Shown here one piece after another: positions 51,123 to 60,166 of a DNA stretch of 64,000 bases. A model generated the notes under the pieces. The model worked only from the letters and a program-made list of their open reading frames with translations, did no database searches and was not told where the DNA came from. The stretch spans positions 1-64,000 of the forward strand of contig NZ_BMSE01000004.1 in NCBI RefSeq assembly GCF_014648995.1, read 5' to 3'. The position numbers were made by a program, and so were the translations under genes. How positions within the stretch are numbered: position 1 is the first letter of the stretch; each line of letters begins with the position of its first letter. This stretch comes from Streptomyces massasporeus (GTDB lineage Bacteria; Actinomycetota; Actinomycetes; Streptomycetales; Streptomycetaceae).

Positions 51123-52064
51123 ATGGGCTGGGCGGTCCTCTACATCGCGTTCGGCATCGTCGCGCTGTGGCTGCTGGGCGAGGTGCTGTTGCAGTACAAG
51201 GCGCGGCTGCGCTGGCGCCTGCTGGCCTTCGTCGGGTTCCTCGGTGTCGTCGTCGGTGTCCTGATCCCGTCGGTCGTCGTGATCGGACTGGGCGCGGCCG
51301 CCTTCGCGGTCGGGCAGACGTACGTCACCCTGTCGTTCCGCAGCGGCTTCGCGGCCGGCTGGGCGATGAACGCGCCCGCGCTGGGCGGCAGCAAGCGCCG
51401 CCGCGGTGAGCGCGGCCGGCAGGAGCCGACCCTCGAGGTCTCCGGCCTGGAGGCCGAGGGCGGCTACGACGACGAGGCCGGCGCCTACCGCCGCGACCCC
51501 GCCGCCTACGGCCAGGACGACGACTACGACCGCGACGACGTCTTCACCCCCGCCCGCCCCGCCCACGACCCGACGTCCGCCGAGAGCACGGCCGTCTACG
51601 AGCCGCAGCCCATGCCCGACGACACCGGCTCCTACGGCGTCTACGACAACAACGGGTACCAGGCCGCAAGCCAGCAGGCCCACGACCAGTACGCGGCCCA
51701 GGCGGCCGACCAGTCGTACTCCTACGACTACTCCGGCTACGGCCAGCAGCAGGGCTACGACGCCACGGGCCAGCAGCAGTACGCCGCCTACTCCGACCCG
51801 TACATCGGCTCCTCGAACTACGGCCAGGGCTCCTACGACACCACGTACGGCGACCAGCAGTACTACGCCCAGCAGGGCTACACCCAGGACCAGTACACCG
51901 GCACCTACGGCGGCGAGACCCCGCCCGGCGGGGTGTGGGTCCCGCAGCAGCGCAACACCGACGAGTACGGGCAGGAACTGCCGCCGGAGCAGCCGTACCC
52001 GTACCAGGGCGGCGGGCAGCAGCAGCAGCAGGGGAACGGCTTCGACGAGCAGTACCGTTTCTGA
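51123..52064 (+). CDS. Membrane protein with long Tyr/Gln/Gly-rich disordered tail
   Basis: A 313-residue protein. Two transmembrane helices (about residues 1-22 and 30-65) are followed by a basic cytoplasmic patch (SKRRRGERGR, about 90-100), then over 200 residues of low-complexity sequence rich in Tyr, Gln, Gly, Asp and Ser with units such as SYDYSGYGQQQ and GDQQYYAQQGY. The composition is like prion-like or phase-separating domains. It has no catalytic motif. GGGAG lies before the ATG. It follows metF by 56 bp and may be in its transcript. Confidence 0.85.
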   Translation: MGWAVLYIAFGIVALWLLGEVLLQYKARLRWRLLAFVGFLGVVVGVLIPSVVVIGLGAAAFAVGQTYVTLSFRSGFAAGWAMNAPALGGSKRRRGERGRQEPTLEVSGLEAEGGYDDEAGAYRRDPAAYGQDDDYDRDDVFTPARPAHDPTSAESTAVYEPQPMPDDTGSYGVYDNNGYQAASQQAHDQYAAQAADQSYSYDYSGYGQQQGYDATGQQQYAAYSDPYIGSSNYGQGSYDTTYGDQQYYAQQGYTQDQYTGTYGGETPPGGVWVPQQRNTDEYGQELPPEQPYPYQGGGQQQQQGNGFDEQYRF

Positions 52065-52091
52065 AGCCCGAACTCCGCCGGGGCGGCGCGC

Positions 52092-53582
52092 TCACTGAGA
52101 GCCGCGGAACTCCGGCCCCTCCACGATCAGTCCCGCGACCAGCGCGCCCGACATGCCCGCGTGCGGCAGTCCGCCGCCGGGGTGGGTCCAGCCGCCCACG
52201 GTGAACAGACCGGGCACCCGCGTGCTGTTGGACGGGTGCAGCAGTCGTCCGCCGGCCGCCGCCAGGGCCGGCACGGGCACCGCCCCGCCCTCCGCGCCCG
52301 TCGCGTCCGCGATGTCGGCCGGGGTGCGCACCTCGTGCCACAGGAGGCGGTCTCGCAGGCCGGGGACGGCCCGCTCGGCGACGGTGATCACATGGTCGGT
52401 GAGGTCGTCGCCGGACCGGTCGAGCCGGGCGGGCACCACCGTCGTCAGGGTGACCGACTCGTGGTCCTCCGGGGCGAGCCGCGGGTCGCCGGGCCGCAGA
52501 ACCGTGACCGTGGGATGCGGGTCCCGCGCCGCCGTGCCGAAGAGGGCGTCCAGCTCCGCGTCACGGTCGCGCGCATGGACCACCGTGCGGTGTGCCGTGC
52601 CCTCGGGGCGGGCGCCGCGCAGGGCGAGCAGCACGGTCAGCCGGCTGGCCGCGGCAGGCTGGGGCGGCACCTCGCCGTCGCCCCGCACCGGGGTCCCCTC
52701 CGTCAACCGGTCCAGGACGCCCGGCGCGACACCGGCCACCACGAAGTCCGCCTCCGCGACCGACCCGTCGGCGAGTTCCACCCCCGACGCCCGGCCGTCC
52801 TTCTCCAGCACACCGGTGACGTCGGCGCCGAAGTGAAACTCGACCTTCCGGGCCAGACACCGCTCGTACACCGCCCGCGCCAGTTCGCGCAGGCCGCCGC
52901 GCACGTACCAGGTGCCGAAGGCGTGCTCCATGTACGGCAGGACGACCGCGCTCGCCGGGGTGGCCCGGGGATCCAGGCCGTGGCCGAGGGCGTGACTCTC
53001 CAGGAGCGCCGTGAGCCGGGGGTCGCGCAGCTCCCAGGCGCCGATCTCGGCGAGGGTGGCGGCCCGGCGGGTGCGCAGCAGCCGCTTGTGGGGCACCGAC
53101 GGGTAGGGCTCACGCTCGGCCAGCACCTGCCAGTTCGGCCACAGGGGCTCCTCCAGCAGTGGCCGGCGGGTCCGGTCCCAGGCCTCGCGGGCCCGGACCA
53201 GGAAGTCGCCCCAGCGCTTCCCGGCGTCCGCGCCCAGCGCCTCGTCCAGGGCGGCCACGACGCCCGCGCGTGAGGCGTTCGGCAGCGACACCTGCGTGCC
53301 GTCCGCGAACACGTGCCGGGACGACGGGTCGACCTGGACCAGCTCGACGCAGGACTCCAGCGGCTCTTTGCCCGTCTTGACGAACAGGTCGCGGTAGACG
53401 GCCGGCAGCGGCAGCAGGCCGGGGCCCGTGTCGAAGGAGAACCCCTCGCGCTCGAAGCGGCGCAGTGCTCCGCCGTATGTGTCCGTCCGCTCGTACACCG
53501 CCACCCGGTGGCCCGCCACGGCCAGCCGGGCGGCAGCCGTCAGCGCGCCCATCCCTGCGCCGATCACCGCAATCCGTGCCAT
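52092..53582 (-). CDS. Phytoene desaturase-like FAD oxidoreductase (CrtI/carotenoid isomerase family)
   Basis: A 496-residue flavoprotein of the CrtI/CrtISO type. The N-terminal FAD motif RIAVIGAGMGALTAA is followed by the YERTDTYGG segment and the C-terminal VPGLFTVGGWTHPGGGLPHAGMSG motif. The substrate is probably an isoprenoid or lipid polyene; no crt cluster is near. ATG 53582 lies 7 nt after TAAAGT (leaderless); the TTG at 53612 is less likely. Confidence 0.88.
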   Translation of the reverse strand: MARIAVIGAGMGALTAAARLAVAGHRVAVYERTDTYGGALRRFEREGFSFDTGPGLLPLPAVYRDLFVKTGKEPLESCVELVQVDPSSRHVFADGTQVSLPNASRAGVVAALDEALGADAGKRWGDFLVRAREAWDRTRRPLLEEPLWPNWQVLAEREPYPSVPHKRLLRTRRAATLAEIGAWELRDPRLTALLESHALGHGLDPRATPASAVVLPYMEHAFGTWYVRGGLRELARAVYERCLARKVEFHFGADVTGVLEKDGRASGVELADGSVAEADFVVAGVAPGVLDRLTEGTPVRGDGEVPPQPAAASRLTVLLALRGARPEGTAHRTVVHARDRDAELDALFGTAARDPHPTVTVLRPGDPRLAPEDHESVTLTTVVPARLDRSGDDLTDHVITVAERAVPGLRDRLLWHEVRTPADIADATGAEGGAVPVPALAAAGGRLLHPSNSTRVPGLFTVGGWTHPGGGLPHAGMSGALVAGLIVEGPEFRGSQ

Positions 53583-54015
53583 GCCGGCGACTTTATCGGC
53601 CGCCACCGACAACCCTTGCCCGCGGCCTCGCGAGTACGGGCGCGGAGGCGAACGTGACCAGGCGGCGGCGGAGCGCCCTGAGGCCCCGTGCGCAGGACTG
53701 AGTACGCGTACCTAGCCGGGGAGTTGAGTACGCGCGCGGATGGGGGACGACCTGCGCGGACGAGAGAGTGGAGGCACGGAGAGGGGCACGGCTCCGGCAC
53801 CGGCGACACGGGGCGCCGGAACGGAGCCGGCCCACGATCCGCTCCTTCCGCCGGCGGTGTCGGCGGGAGCGAGGCACGGGGGAAACCGGGGGACGACCGA
53901 ACGGGGGTCGTGCGGGGGGACGCACGGGGGAGCACGGAAGGCGCCGGTTCGAGGTGGCCCGCGGGGGACGCGGCCACATCGGACCGGCGCTTTCACATGT
54001 GCGGCGCGGGTTCGC
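53583..54015. promoter_or_regulatory. Intergenic region with MacR-like sites
   Basis: A 433-bp gap. At 53699-53714 lies TGAGTACGCGTACCTA, close to the MacR palindrome TGAGTAC-N2-GTACTCA, with a second half-site TGAGTACGCG at 53724-53733. A 114-codon open frame from 53688 runs across them but has no ribosome site. A GGCTCC/GGAGCC hairpin lies at about 53790-53828. No gene is supported. Confidence 0.5.
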
Positions 54016-54645
54016 TCAGCGGCAGCCGCTGACCCGCCCCTGGAGGAGCCGGGACAGCGCCGCGTGGACGTCGTCCAGGGAGCGTTCCGCCTGGAAGGAC
54101 TTCCAGTCGAGCGCGGCCACCAGGACCATGCCGACCAGCGCGGACGCCGTCAGCGGGATGTCGATCTCCTCGCTGAACTCACCGCCCGCGACGCCGTCGC
54201 GCAGCACGTCCTCCACGACCGCGACGGCCTGCTGCCGGACCACCATCAGCGTGGACTGCCAGGTCCGGTTGGTGCGCCACAGTTCGGCCACGTAGAGCTG
54301 GGTGAAGGCCGGGTAGCGGTCGATGAAGACCAGCCCCGCCCGGATCATCGCGTCCAGGGCGTCGACCTTGCTGCCGCCCTCCCGCGCGGTGCGGTCGGCC
54401 GCTTCCCGCAGGGAGGCGGTCAGCAGACCCACTCCGTGCCGCAGCAGTTCCTCGAAGAGGACGGACTTGCTCGCGAAGTTGTAGTAGACCGTGCCCTTCG
54501 CGACCCCGGCACGCTCGGCGATCTCGTCCACGGTGGTGGCTGAGAACCCCTGCTCGGCGATGAGCGTGACGGCCGCCTCGTAGAGCTTTTGCCGGGTGGC
54601 CTCGCGGCGCGTGCTGCCGCCCGACGCGGCACTGCTGCTTTCCAT
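54016..54645 (-). CDS. TetR-family transcriptional regulator
   Basis: A 209-residue regulator. The N-terminal helix-turn-helix (EAAVTLIAEQGFSATTVDEIAERAGVAKGTVYYNFASK) is followed by a helical ligand domain. ATG 54645 was chosen at the SSSAASGG linker before the first helix. It is the last gene of the divergent ABC/YhgE operon, 47 bp after the permease, and a palindrome at 57605 before that operon is its probable operator. Confidence 0.93.
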   Translation of the reverse strand: MESSSAASGGSTRREATRQKLYEAAVTLIAEQGFSATTVDEIAERAGVAKGTVYYNFASKSVLFEELLRHGVGLLTASLREAADRTAREGGSKVDALDAMIRAGLVFIDRYPAFTQLYVAELWRTNRTWQSTLMVVRQQAVAVVEDVLRDGVAGGEFSEEIDIPLTASALVGMVLVAALDWKSFQAERSLDDVHAALSRLLQGRVSGCR

Positions 54646-54692
54646 GGCCCTGATTGTCACAGGAACCTCTCCGGTGGAGGTGACGGTGGGGC

Positions 54693-56777
54693 TCACAGGC
54701 TCAGCTCCGGGTGCAGCCGGTCCAGCGTCCACACCTGGCGCCGGCGGGCCGCCACGGCGGTCAGCGCGAGCGCGCCCGCGGTGAACGCCGTCAGCACCAC
54801 GCACGCGTGCCACACCGGTTCGAGTCCACCGCCGGTGATGAGCCGCCTGAGGGCCTCGACGACGTAGCTCATCGGCAGGAACGGGTGGAGCGCGTTGAAG
54901 AACCCGGGGCTGGTCTGGACGGGGTACGTGCCGCCCGCCGAGGTCAGCTGGAGCATCAGCAGCGCGAGGACGAGGATCCGGCCCGCCGCCCCGAAGCGCG
55001 CGTTCAGCCACTGCACGATCGCCGCGAAGCAGGCCGTCACCAGGAACAGGAAGCCCACCGTCCCGGCCGCTCGCGCCATCTGAAGGCCGACCGCCCAGTG
55101 CAGCACCGACATCAGCGCCACGGTCTGCAGCACCCCGATCGCCACCACCGGCAGCCAGCCCGACAGCGCGATCCGCCACGCCGAGGCGCCCGCGGCGAGC
55201 GCGCGCCGGTTCATGGGCGCGATCAGCATGTACGCCACCATCGCGCCCACCCACAGGGACAGCGGGATGAAGTACGGGGCGAACCCGGTGCCGTAGTTGG
55301 GCGCCTTGTGCATGTCGTGTGAGGCGAGCCGCACGGGGTCGGCCATGACCTCGGTGCGCCGGTCGCGGTCCTGCTCGTCGTAGTCGGGGATCTTCTCCGC
55401 CCCGTCGTGCAGGCCGCCGGCGAGCTTCCCGGAGCCGTCGACGAGCTTGAAGATGCCGCCGTTGAGGTCGTCGGCGCCCGTCTTCAGCTTGCCGACGCCC
55501 TTGTCCAGGTCGACGGCACCGGTCTTGGCCGTGCCGATCCCCTTGTGCAGCTTCTTCGCACCGGCGGCCACCTCGGCCGCACCGTCGTTCAGCTTGTTGA
55601 TCTTCTTGACGGCGTCGGCGAGGTCCTCGGAGAGGTGCGGTGCGCGGTTCGCGAGGGCCTGCGACTGCTTCTGCAGGGTGGCGAGGTTCTTGTCGAGCTT
55701 GTCCAGGTCGCCGTCCTGGTCCGCGATCAGCGTGTTGAGGTCGTCCGCGATGGTGGTGACGTCGGCGGCGGCGTCCTTGGCCTTCTTCAGGTCGGAGCAG
55801 GCCGCGTCGGGCAGGACGGGATCGTCGCAGCGCCGGGCGTAGACGTCGGTCAGCGTGCCGGACGCGGCGCGGGCGCCCTTGGCGGCGGTCGGGGCCGTCT
55901 TCACCAGGGTGTCCAGGTGCTTGCGGATCACCCCGGAGGAGTCGGCGACCAACTGGGCGGTGTCACCGATGGTCTTCTCGTTGCCCTTCAGGAAGGGGCC
56001 CACCTTGTCGGCGGTGCCGTTGACCCGGTCGGCGAGCTTCTGCGTGCCCTCGGCGACCCGTTTCGAACCGTCCTCCAGGTCGCCCGCGCCGGTGTGGAGC
56101 TTCTTCAGGCCCGTGGAGAGCTTGCCGCTGCCGTCCTTGGCGTCCTTCAGGCCGTCGGCGAGGTCCTTGGACCCCTTCTCAGCCTTGCCGATGCCGCCGT
56201 TGAGCCGGTCGGCGCCCTTCGCCGCCTTCACGGTCTTGCCGTGGATGTCGGAGAACGACACGAAGATCTTGTCCAGGAAGGACCGGGACGTCTTCGTGGA
56301 CGCCGCCTGCCGCACTTCACTGAAGACCGTCCGGGAGATCTGCCCGACGATGTAGTTGTTCGCGTCGTTCGTGCGCACCTGGAGGGCGCCGGTCTCCGGG
56401 GTGTTCCCGGAGCTGGAGGCGATCCGCTCGCTGAAGTCGGCGGGCAGGGTGAGCGACAGGTAGTAGCTGCCGTCCTCGACGCCCCTGCGGGCCTCGGCGG
56501 CGCTCACCTCCTGCCAGTCGAAGGTCTTGCTGTCGTGCAGGCCCTTCGTGATGTCGTCGCCCGCCGTGATCTTCTTCCCGTCGGCGGTCGCCCCCTTGTC
56601 GTCGTTCACCAGCGCCACCGGGATCTTGTCCAGGCGGCCGTACGGGTCCCAGAACGACCACAGGTACAGCGCGCCGTACAGCAGCGGCAGCACCAGCAGC
56701 GCGACGAGCGCGGCGCGCGGCAGCTTCCCCCGCCCGAAGCGGCGCAGCTCAAGCGCGGCCAGTTTCGGTGAGCGCAC
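54693..56777 (-). CDS. YhgE/Pip-type ABC-2 membrane protein
   Basis: A 694-residue inner-membrane protein of the YhgE/Pip (phage-infection protein) group. One helix near the N-terminus is followed by a long outer domain (about residues 45-460) with repeated heptad-like blocks (GxxKLxxGxxDL) and about five C-terminal helices (470-680). It would export a lipid, peptide or drug together with the ATP-binding gene before it; their frames overlap by 29 bp. GTG 56777 is the likely start. It is under TetR control. Confidence 0.9.
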   Translation of the reverse strand: MRSPKLAALELRRFGRGKLPRAALVALLVLPLLYGALYLWSFWDPYGRLDKIPVALVNDDKGATADGKKITAGDDITKGLHDSKTFDWQEVSAAEARRGVEDGSYYLSLTLPADFSERIASSSGNTPETGALQVRTNDANNYIVGQISRTVFSEVRQAASTKTSRSFLDKIFVSFSDIHGKTVKAAKGADRLNGGIGKAEKGSKDLADGLKDAKDGSGKLSTGLKKLHTGAGDLEDGSKRVAEGTQKLADRVNGTADKVGPFLKGNEKTIGDTAQLVADSSGVIRKHLDTLVKTAPTAAKGARAASGTLTDVYARRCDDPVLPDAACSDLKKAKDAAADVTTIADDLNTLIADQDGDLDKLDKNLATLQKQSQALANRAPHLSEDLADAVKKINKLNDGAAEVAAGAKKLHKGIGTAKTGAVDLDKGVGKLKTGADDLNGGIFKLVDGSGKLAGGLHDGAEKIPDYDEQDRDRRTEVMADPVRLASHDMHKAPNYGTGFAPYFIPLSLWVGAMVAYMLIAPMNRRALAAGASAWRIALSGWLPVVAIGVLQTVALMSVLHWAVGLQMARAAGTVGFLFLVTACFAAIVQWLNARFGAAGRILVLALLMLQLTSAGGTYPVQTSPGFFNALHPFLPMSYVVEALRRLITGGGLEPVWHACVVLTAFTAGALALTAVAARRRQVWTLDRLHPELSL

Positions 56778-57585
56778 CGGCCTTCCCCTCTCCCTGGTCG
56801 GTCTTGTCGGCGGCCTGGTCGGCCTCGGTGGCCTCGTCGGTCTCGGCGGCCCGGTCTGCCTCGCCCTCGGTGGGCGGCTCCTCGCGGCTCGGCGCGGTGG
56901 AGACCTTGACGGCTCCCTCGGGAGCCTCGCTGCACACCGCCACGACCGTCGTCCCGGCGTCGGCCAGCGACCTGAGCAGCGCCCAGACCTCCCCGCGTTC
57001 ACCGTCCGAGAGCTTGAGGTCGGTGTCGTCGATGCCGAGCAGCCGTGGCCCGCCGACGAGGGCGAGCGCCAGCGACAGCCGCAGTGCCTCCAGGCGCTCC
57101 AGGTCCCGGACGGCCGTGCGCGGCCCCTTGGGCAGTGCCTCCACGTCGAGCCCGGCGGCTTCGAGCGCGGCCTCGACGCGCCGCCCGGCCTCGGCCGCCC
57201 GCTCGCCGCGGGGCCGCAGCAGTCCGCGCAGTGACGCGCCGAACCGCCGCTGGAGCAGCGCCCGTTCCCGCAGGTGCTCGGCGACGGTCAGCGCCGGGTC
57301 GAGGTCGGTGACCCCCGGGACGTGCGCCAGCGCGCTGATGCCGCGCACCGCCGCCATCTGCTTCGGCAGCCGCGCGTCGCCCACGGCGGCCGTGCCCTCC
57401 GCGACCTTCATCCGCCCCGTCAGCGCGAGCAGCAGGCACGTACGGCCGGACCCGGACGGGCCCTCGACCGCGATGAGCGCACCCGGCTCGGCGTCGACGG
57501 CGAGCCCGCGGACCGCCCACCCCCGTGGCCCCTTGATCCCGAGGCCGTCGGCGACGATCCGCACCCCTCCCGTCTGTTCCCCCAC
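56749..57585 (-). CDS. ABC transporter ATP-binding-like protein with altered Walker A
   Basis: A 278-residue protein of the ABC ATPase fold paired with the YhgE permease. The P-loop is EGPSGSGRTCLLL, with Arg in place of the catalytic Lys. Walker B is LLGIDDTD, with Asp instead of Glu at the catalytic position, and the LSGGQ signature is not recognisable (RDLERLEALRLSLALAL). The Glu/Ala-rich C-terminal 60 residues look disordered. It may bind nucleotide weakly, or act as a structural partner. ATG 57585 heads the operon. Confidence 0.88.
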   Translation of the reverse strand: MGEQTGGVRIVADGLGIKGPRGWAVRGLAVDAEPGALIAVEGPSGSGRTCLLLALTGRMKVAEGTAAVGDARLPKQMAAVRGISALAHVPGVTDLDPALTVAEHLRERALLQRRFGASLRGLLRPRGERAAEAGRRVEAALEAAGLDVEALPKGPRTAVRDLERLEALRLSLALALVGGPRLLGIDDTDLKLSDGERGEVWALLRSLADAGTTVVAVCSEAPEGAVKVSTAPSREEPPTEGEADRAAETDEATEADQAADKTDQGEGKAGALTETGRA

Positions 57586-57604
57586 GAGACTCCCCTGAAT
57601 TTGA

Positions 57605-57618
57605 ACTGACTGGTCAGT
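57605..57618 (+). promoter_or_regulatory. TetR-type operator before the ABC/YhgE operon
   Basis: Perfect palindromic halves ACTGAC-TG-GTCAGT. It lies 20 bp before the ATP-binding gene and is probably bound by the operon's own TetR. A near copy occurs at 25715-25728. Confidence 0.7.
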
Positions 57619-57753
57619 GCAAAAACTACTCCGAACCTACGAGCGAAGCAAAACGGCAGGTCAGAACGGATTGTCAGTGCCATACCTCACGATGGGTCAC
57701 ATACGGCACTCCGTGACCGGACGTGCCGTCACCCAGACGACAGGAGGTTCGTC

Positions 57754-58317
57754 ATGGCCAGCTATCACGCAGCAGCCGCCCGTCGGCGCCGCGCCACCGG
57801 CCCTGCCCCCTCACTGACCGGCCCGGCGAGCGACGTGCACCCCGTCCTGCGCCGGGCCTCGGCCCCTCCCGCCGCCCTCGACCTGCTCGCCCAGGCCCGC
57901 GCCGGCCTCGACGAGGCCAGCGCCCTGGAGACGCCCAACGAGCGCTACGCCACAGCCCACCTCGCCGCCCTGCGCACCGCGGCCGCGGTGCTCGCCGCCC
58001 GGGGGCGCCCGGAGACCTCGCCCCGGGCCCGGGCCAAGATCCGGAGCGCCTGGGAAGTGCTCACGGAGATCGCGCCCGAACTGACCGAGTGGAGCGCGCT
58101 GTTCGCCTCCGGTGCCCGCCGCCGCGCCCGGGCCGAGGCCGGCATCCAGGACGCGGCCACCGGCCGGGACGCGGACGACCTGATACGGGACGTGGCGATG
58201 TTCCTGCGCCTCGTCGAGCGGATGCTGGTCCTCCAGCCGGTCCTCCCACAGCCCCGCCCGGACCAGGGCCGGCCGGAGGGCCCCGGCGCGGGGAGAGGCA
58301 TGCCGGACGCGGGCTGA
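57754..58317 (+). CDS. SAV_6107-type HEPN-domain protein
   Basis: A 187-residue helical protein of the SAV_6107-like HEPN family. The segment NERYATAHL holds the HEPN RNase motif R-x4-H (Arg64, His69), so RNA cutting is possible. Residues about 35-165 are the helical bundle; both ends look disordered. AGGAGG precedes the ATG. It is divergent from the ABC operon and is followed after 178 bp by a SAM-dependent methyltransferase in the same direction. Confidence 0.85.
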   Translation: MASYHAAAARRRRATGPAPSLTGPASDVHPVLRRASAPPAALDLLAQARAGLDEASALETPNERYATAHLAALRTAAAVLAARGRPETSPRARAKIRSAWEVLTEIAPELTEWSALFASGARRRARAEAGIQDAATGRDADDLIRDVAMFLRLVERMLVLQPVLPQPRPDQGRPEGPGAGRGMPDAG

Positions 58318-58495
58318 ACGCGGCCCGGGCCCGCCTGACCCGCGGGGCATCCCGGGACCGGGTCATCCGGACGCCGTGGCCGAGGCAATAGGGTGGGGGG
58401 CGCCTGAAGTCTTCCCTCCCCGAGGCCGGGGCCGGGGGAGACGCACCATTCGCGCCGCCGGCAAGAGGCGGTGCCGCGCCGAGGAGTCAACTGCC

Positions 58496-59302
58496 GTGTC
58501 GGACCCGATGCGCCCCCGCGCCGCACTCCGTACCGCCGTGGTCTGGGAGGTCCTCCAGGACGCCCTGGACCGCCGGGTCAAGGCCACGGGTCGGGAGTCG
58601 CTGGACGTTCTCGACACCGGAGGCGGCAGCGGCAACTTCGCGGTGCCCGCCGCCCGCCTCGGCCACCGGGTCACCGTCGTCGACCCGAGCCCCAACGCGC
58701 TGTTCGCCCTGGAGCGCCGCGCCGCCGAGGCCGGCGTCGCCGACCGGGTCAAGGGCGTCCAGGGTGACGCCCACGGCCTCTTCGACGTGGCCGAGCGCGG
58801 TGGCTACGACGTGGTGCTGTGCCACGGCGTCCTGGAGTACGTGGACGACCCGGCGGAAGGCGTCCGCAACGCGGTGGCGGCCCTGCGCGCGGAGGGTGTC
58901 CTCAGCCTGCTCGCCGCAGGCCTCGGCGGTGCCGTGCTGGCCCGCGCCCTCGCCGGGCACTTCAAGGAGGCCCGGCAGGCGCTCGACGACCCGAACGGAC
59001 GATGGGGCACGGGTGACCCCGTGCCGCGCCGCTTCACCGCCGAGCAGCTCACCGGACTGGTCGAGGGCGCGGGCCTGCGCGTCAGTGCCGTGCACGGCGT
59101 GCGGGTCTTCGCCGACCTCGTGCCCGGCGTCCTCGTGGACACCGAGCCCGGAGCCCTGGAAGCGCTGCTGAAGCTGGAGGAGGCCGCGGCCGAGCTCCCC
59201 GCGTTCCACTCGGTGGCCACGCAGCTGCATGTGCTGGGTGAGACCGGTGGGACCGCTGGGACGGGTGGGGCCGACGAGACCGATGGGGCTGCCGAGGCCT
59301 GA
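58496..59302 (+). CDS. SAM-dependent methyltransferase
   Basis: A 268-residue class I methyltransferase. Motif I is VLDTGGGSGNFAVPAA, motif II VVDPSPNAL, and CHGVLEYVDDPAEGVR lies in the motif III/IV area, as in ubiquinone/SmtA-like enzymes. The substrate is unknown. GTG 58496 follows GAGGAG. It ends with a Gly/Thr-rich tail. A similar gene lies upstream of DUF3040 in Streptomyces. Confidence 0.88.
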   Translation: MSDPMRPRAALRTAVVWEVLQDALDRRVKATGRESLDVLDTGGGSGNFAVPAARLGHRVTVVDPSPNALFALERRAAEAGVADRVKGVQGDAHGLFDVAERGGYDVVLCHGVLEYVDDPAEGVRNAVAALRAEGVLSLLAAGLGGAVLARALAGHFKEARQALDDPNGRWGTGDPVPRRFTAEQLTGLVEGAGLRVSAVHGVRVFADLVPGVLVDTEPGALEALLKLEEAAAELPAFHSVATQLHVLGETGGTAGTGGADETDGAAEA

Positions 59303-59582
59303 GCCGCTTCGTGAGGTACCGCCGCTGATCAGCGCCTTGGCTGCGCATGGAGTACGCCACAGGCCCCCCGAACGGGGACGGCGCGCCGTATGATCGAGGG
59401 AGACCGTTCCGGCATGACGGGTCGGCCGCCGGGGAATGGAAGCCTCAGCGAGCCGGGACCGGCCATGGCGGGTTCCGGTTGGTCAATTGGCGCAGAGGGG
59501 CGGGTTTCACGGGGGCGATTCCCTGCCTATCCTGAAGGGACCCCCCGGGTCGCCCCGGCGACTGCACGATGAGGAGGACTCC
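59303..59582 (+). promoter_or_regulatory. Promoter region of the DUF3040 gene
   Basis: A 280-bp gap. A TATCCT hexamer (59528-59533) could be a -10, giving a 5' leader of about 40-45 nt with GAGGAGGACT as ribosome site. Nothing else was recognised. Confidence 0.4.
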
Positions 59583-59981
59583 GTGCCGCTCTCGGAGCAC
59601 GAGCAGCGCATGCTCGAGCAGATGGAGCGAGCGCTGTACGCCGAAGATCCCAAGTTCGCGACAGCGCTTGAGGGAAGCGGGCTGCGCACGTACACCCGGC
59701 GACGGGTCTACCAGGCGGTCGCAGGCTTCCTCGTAGGTATCGCGCTCCTCATGGCTGGAATGGTCGCCAAGCAGGTCTGGCTCAGCGTCGTGGGCTTCCT
59801 CGTCATGCTGGGCTGTGCGGTGCTCGCCGTGACCGGCTGGCGCAAGGCCCCCAAGCCGGGCGAACAGGCCGGCGGTGCCGCGGGGCCCCAGGCTCGCCGA
59901 CAGGGTCGGCAGCGCCGCTCGGTGATGGACCGCATCGAGCAGCGCTGGCAGAAGCGCCGCGACGAGCAGGGCGGCCATTAG
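59583..59981 (+). CDS. DUF3040 membrane protein
   Basis: A 132-residue protein with N-terminal LSEHEQRMLEQMERALYAEDPKFA, the mark of DUF3040. Two transmembrane helices (about residues 44-62 and 67-85) follow, then a basic cytoplasmic tail. GTG 59583 follows GAGGAGGACT. Rv2169c is the same family near the dcw division genes in M. tuberculosis. Function unknown. Confidence 0.92.
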   Translation: MPLSEHEQRMLEQMERALYAEDPKFATALEGSGLRTYTRRRVYQAVAGFLVGIALLMAGMVAKQVWLSVVGFLVMLGCAVLAVTGWRKAPKPGEQAGGAAGPQARRQGRQRRSVMDRIEQRWQKRRDEQGGH

Positions 59982-60017
59982 CTCTCCGCGCAGCCTCTCC
60001 AGGACTACGTGAACACG

Positions 60018-60062
60018 TACGTCAGGGGGTGACCACCGATCCGGTGGTCACCCCCTGACGTA
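60018..60062. terminator. Perfect bidirectional terminator hairpin
   Basis: Arms of 20 bp (60018-60037 and 60043-60062) plus one more G-C pair and an ATC loop. It lies between convergent DUF3040 and transglutaminase genes. Confidence 0.9.
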
Positions 60063-60166
60063 TGCGTGTGCAGGCCGAGGGCAGCTCCCGCCGGGCGCGG
60101 ACCCAGCAAGGCCAGCCGGTGCACCCGCACCACCGGCCGGCCTCAGCCGCGTGAGTCCCTGCCCCC

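Noticed and set aside
53688..54032. A 114-codon plus-strand ORF in the gap before the TetR gene
   Set aside because: No ribosome site, low-complexity Gly/Arg/Ser composition, and it crosses the MacR-like palindromes.
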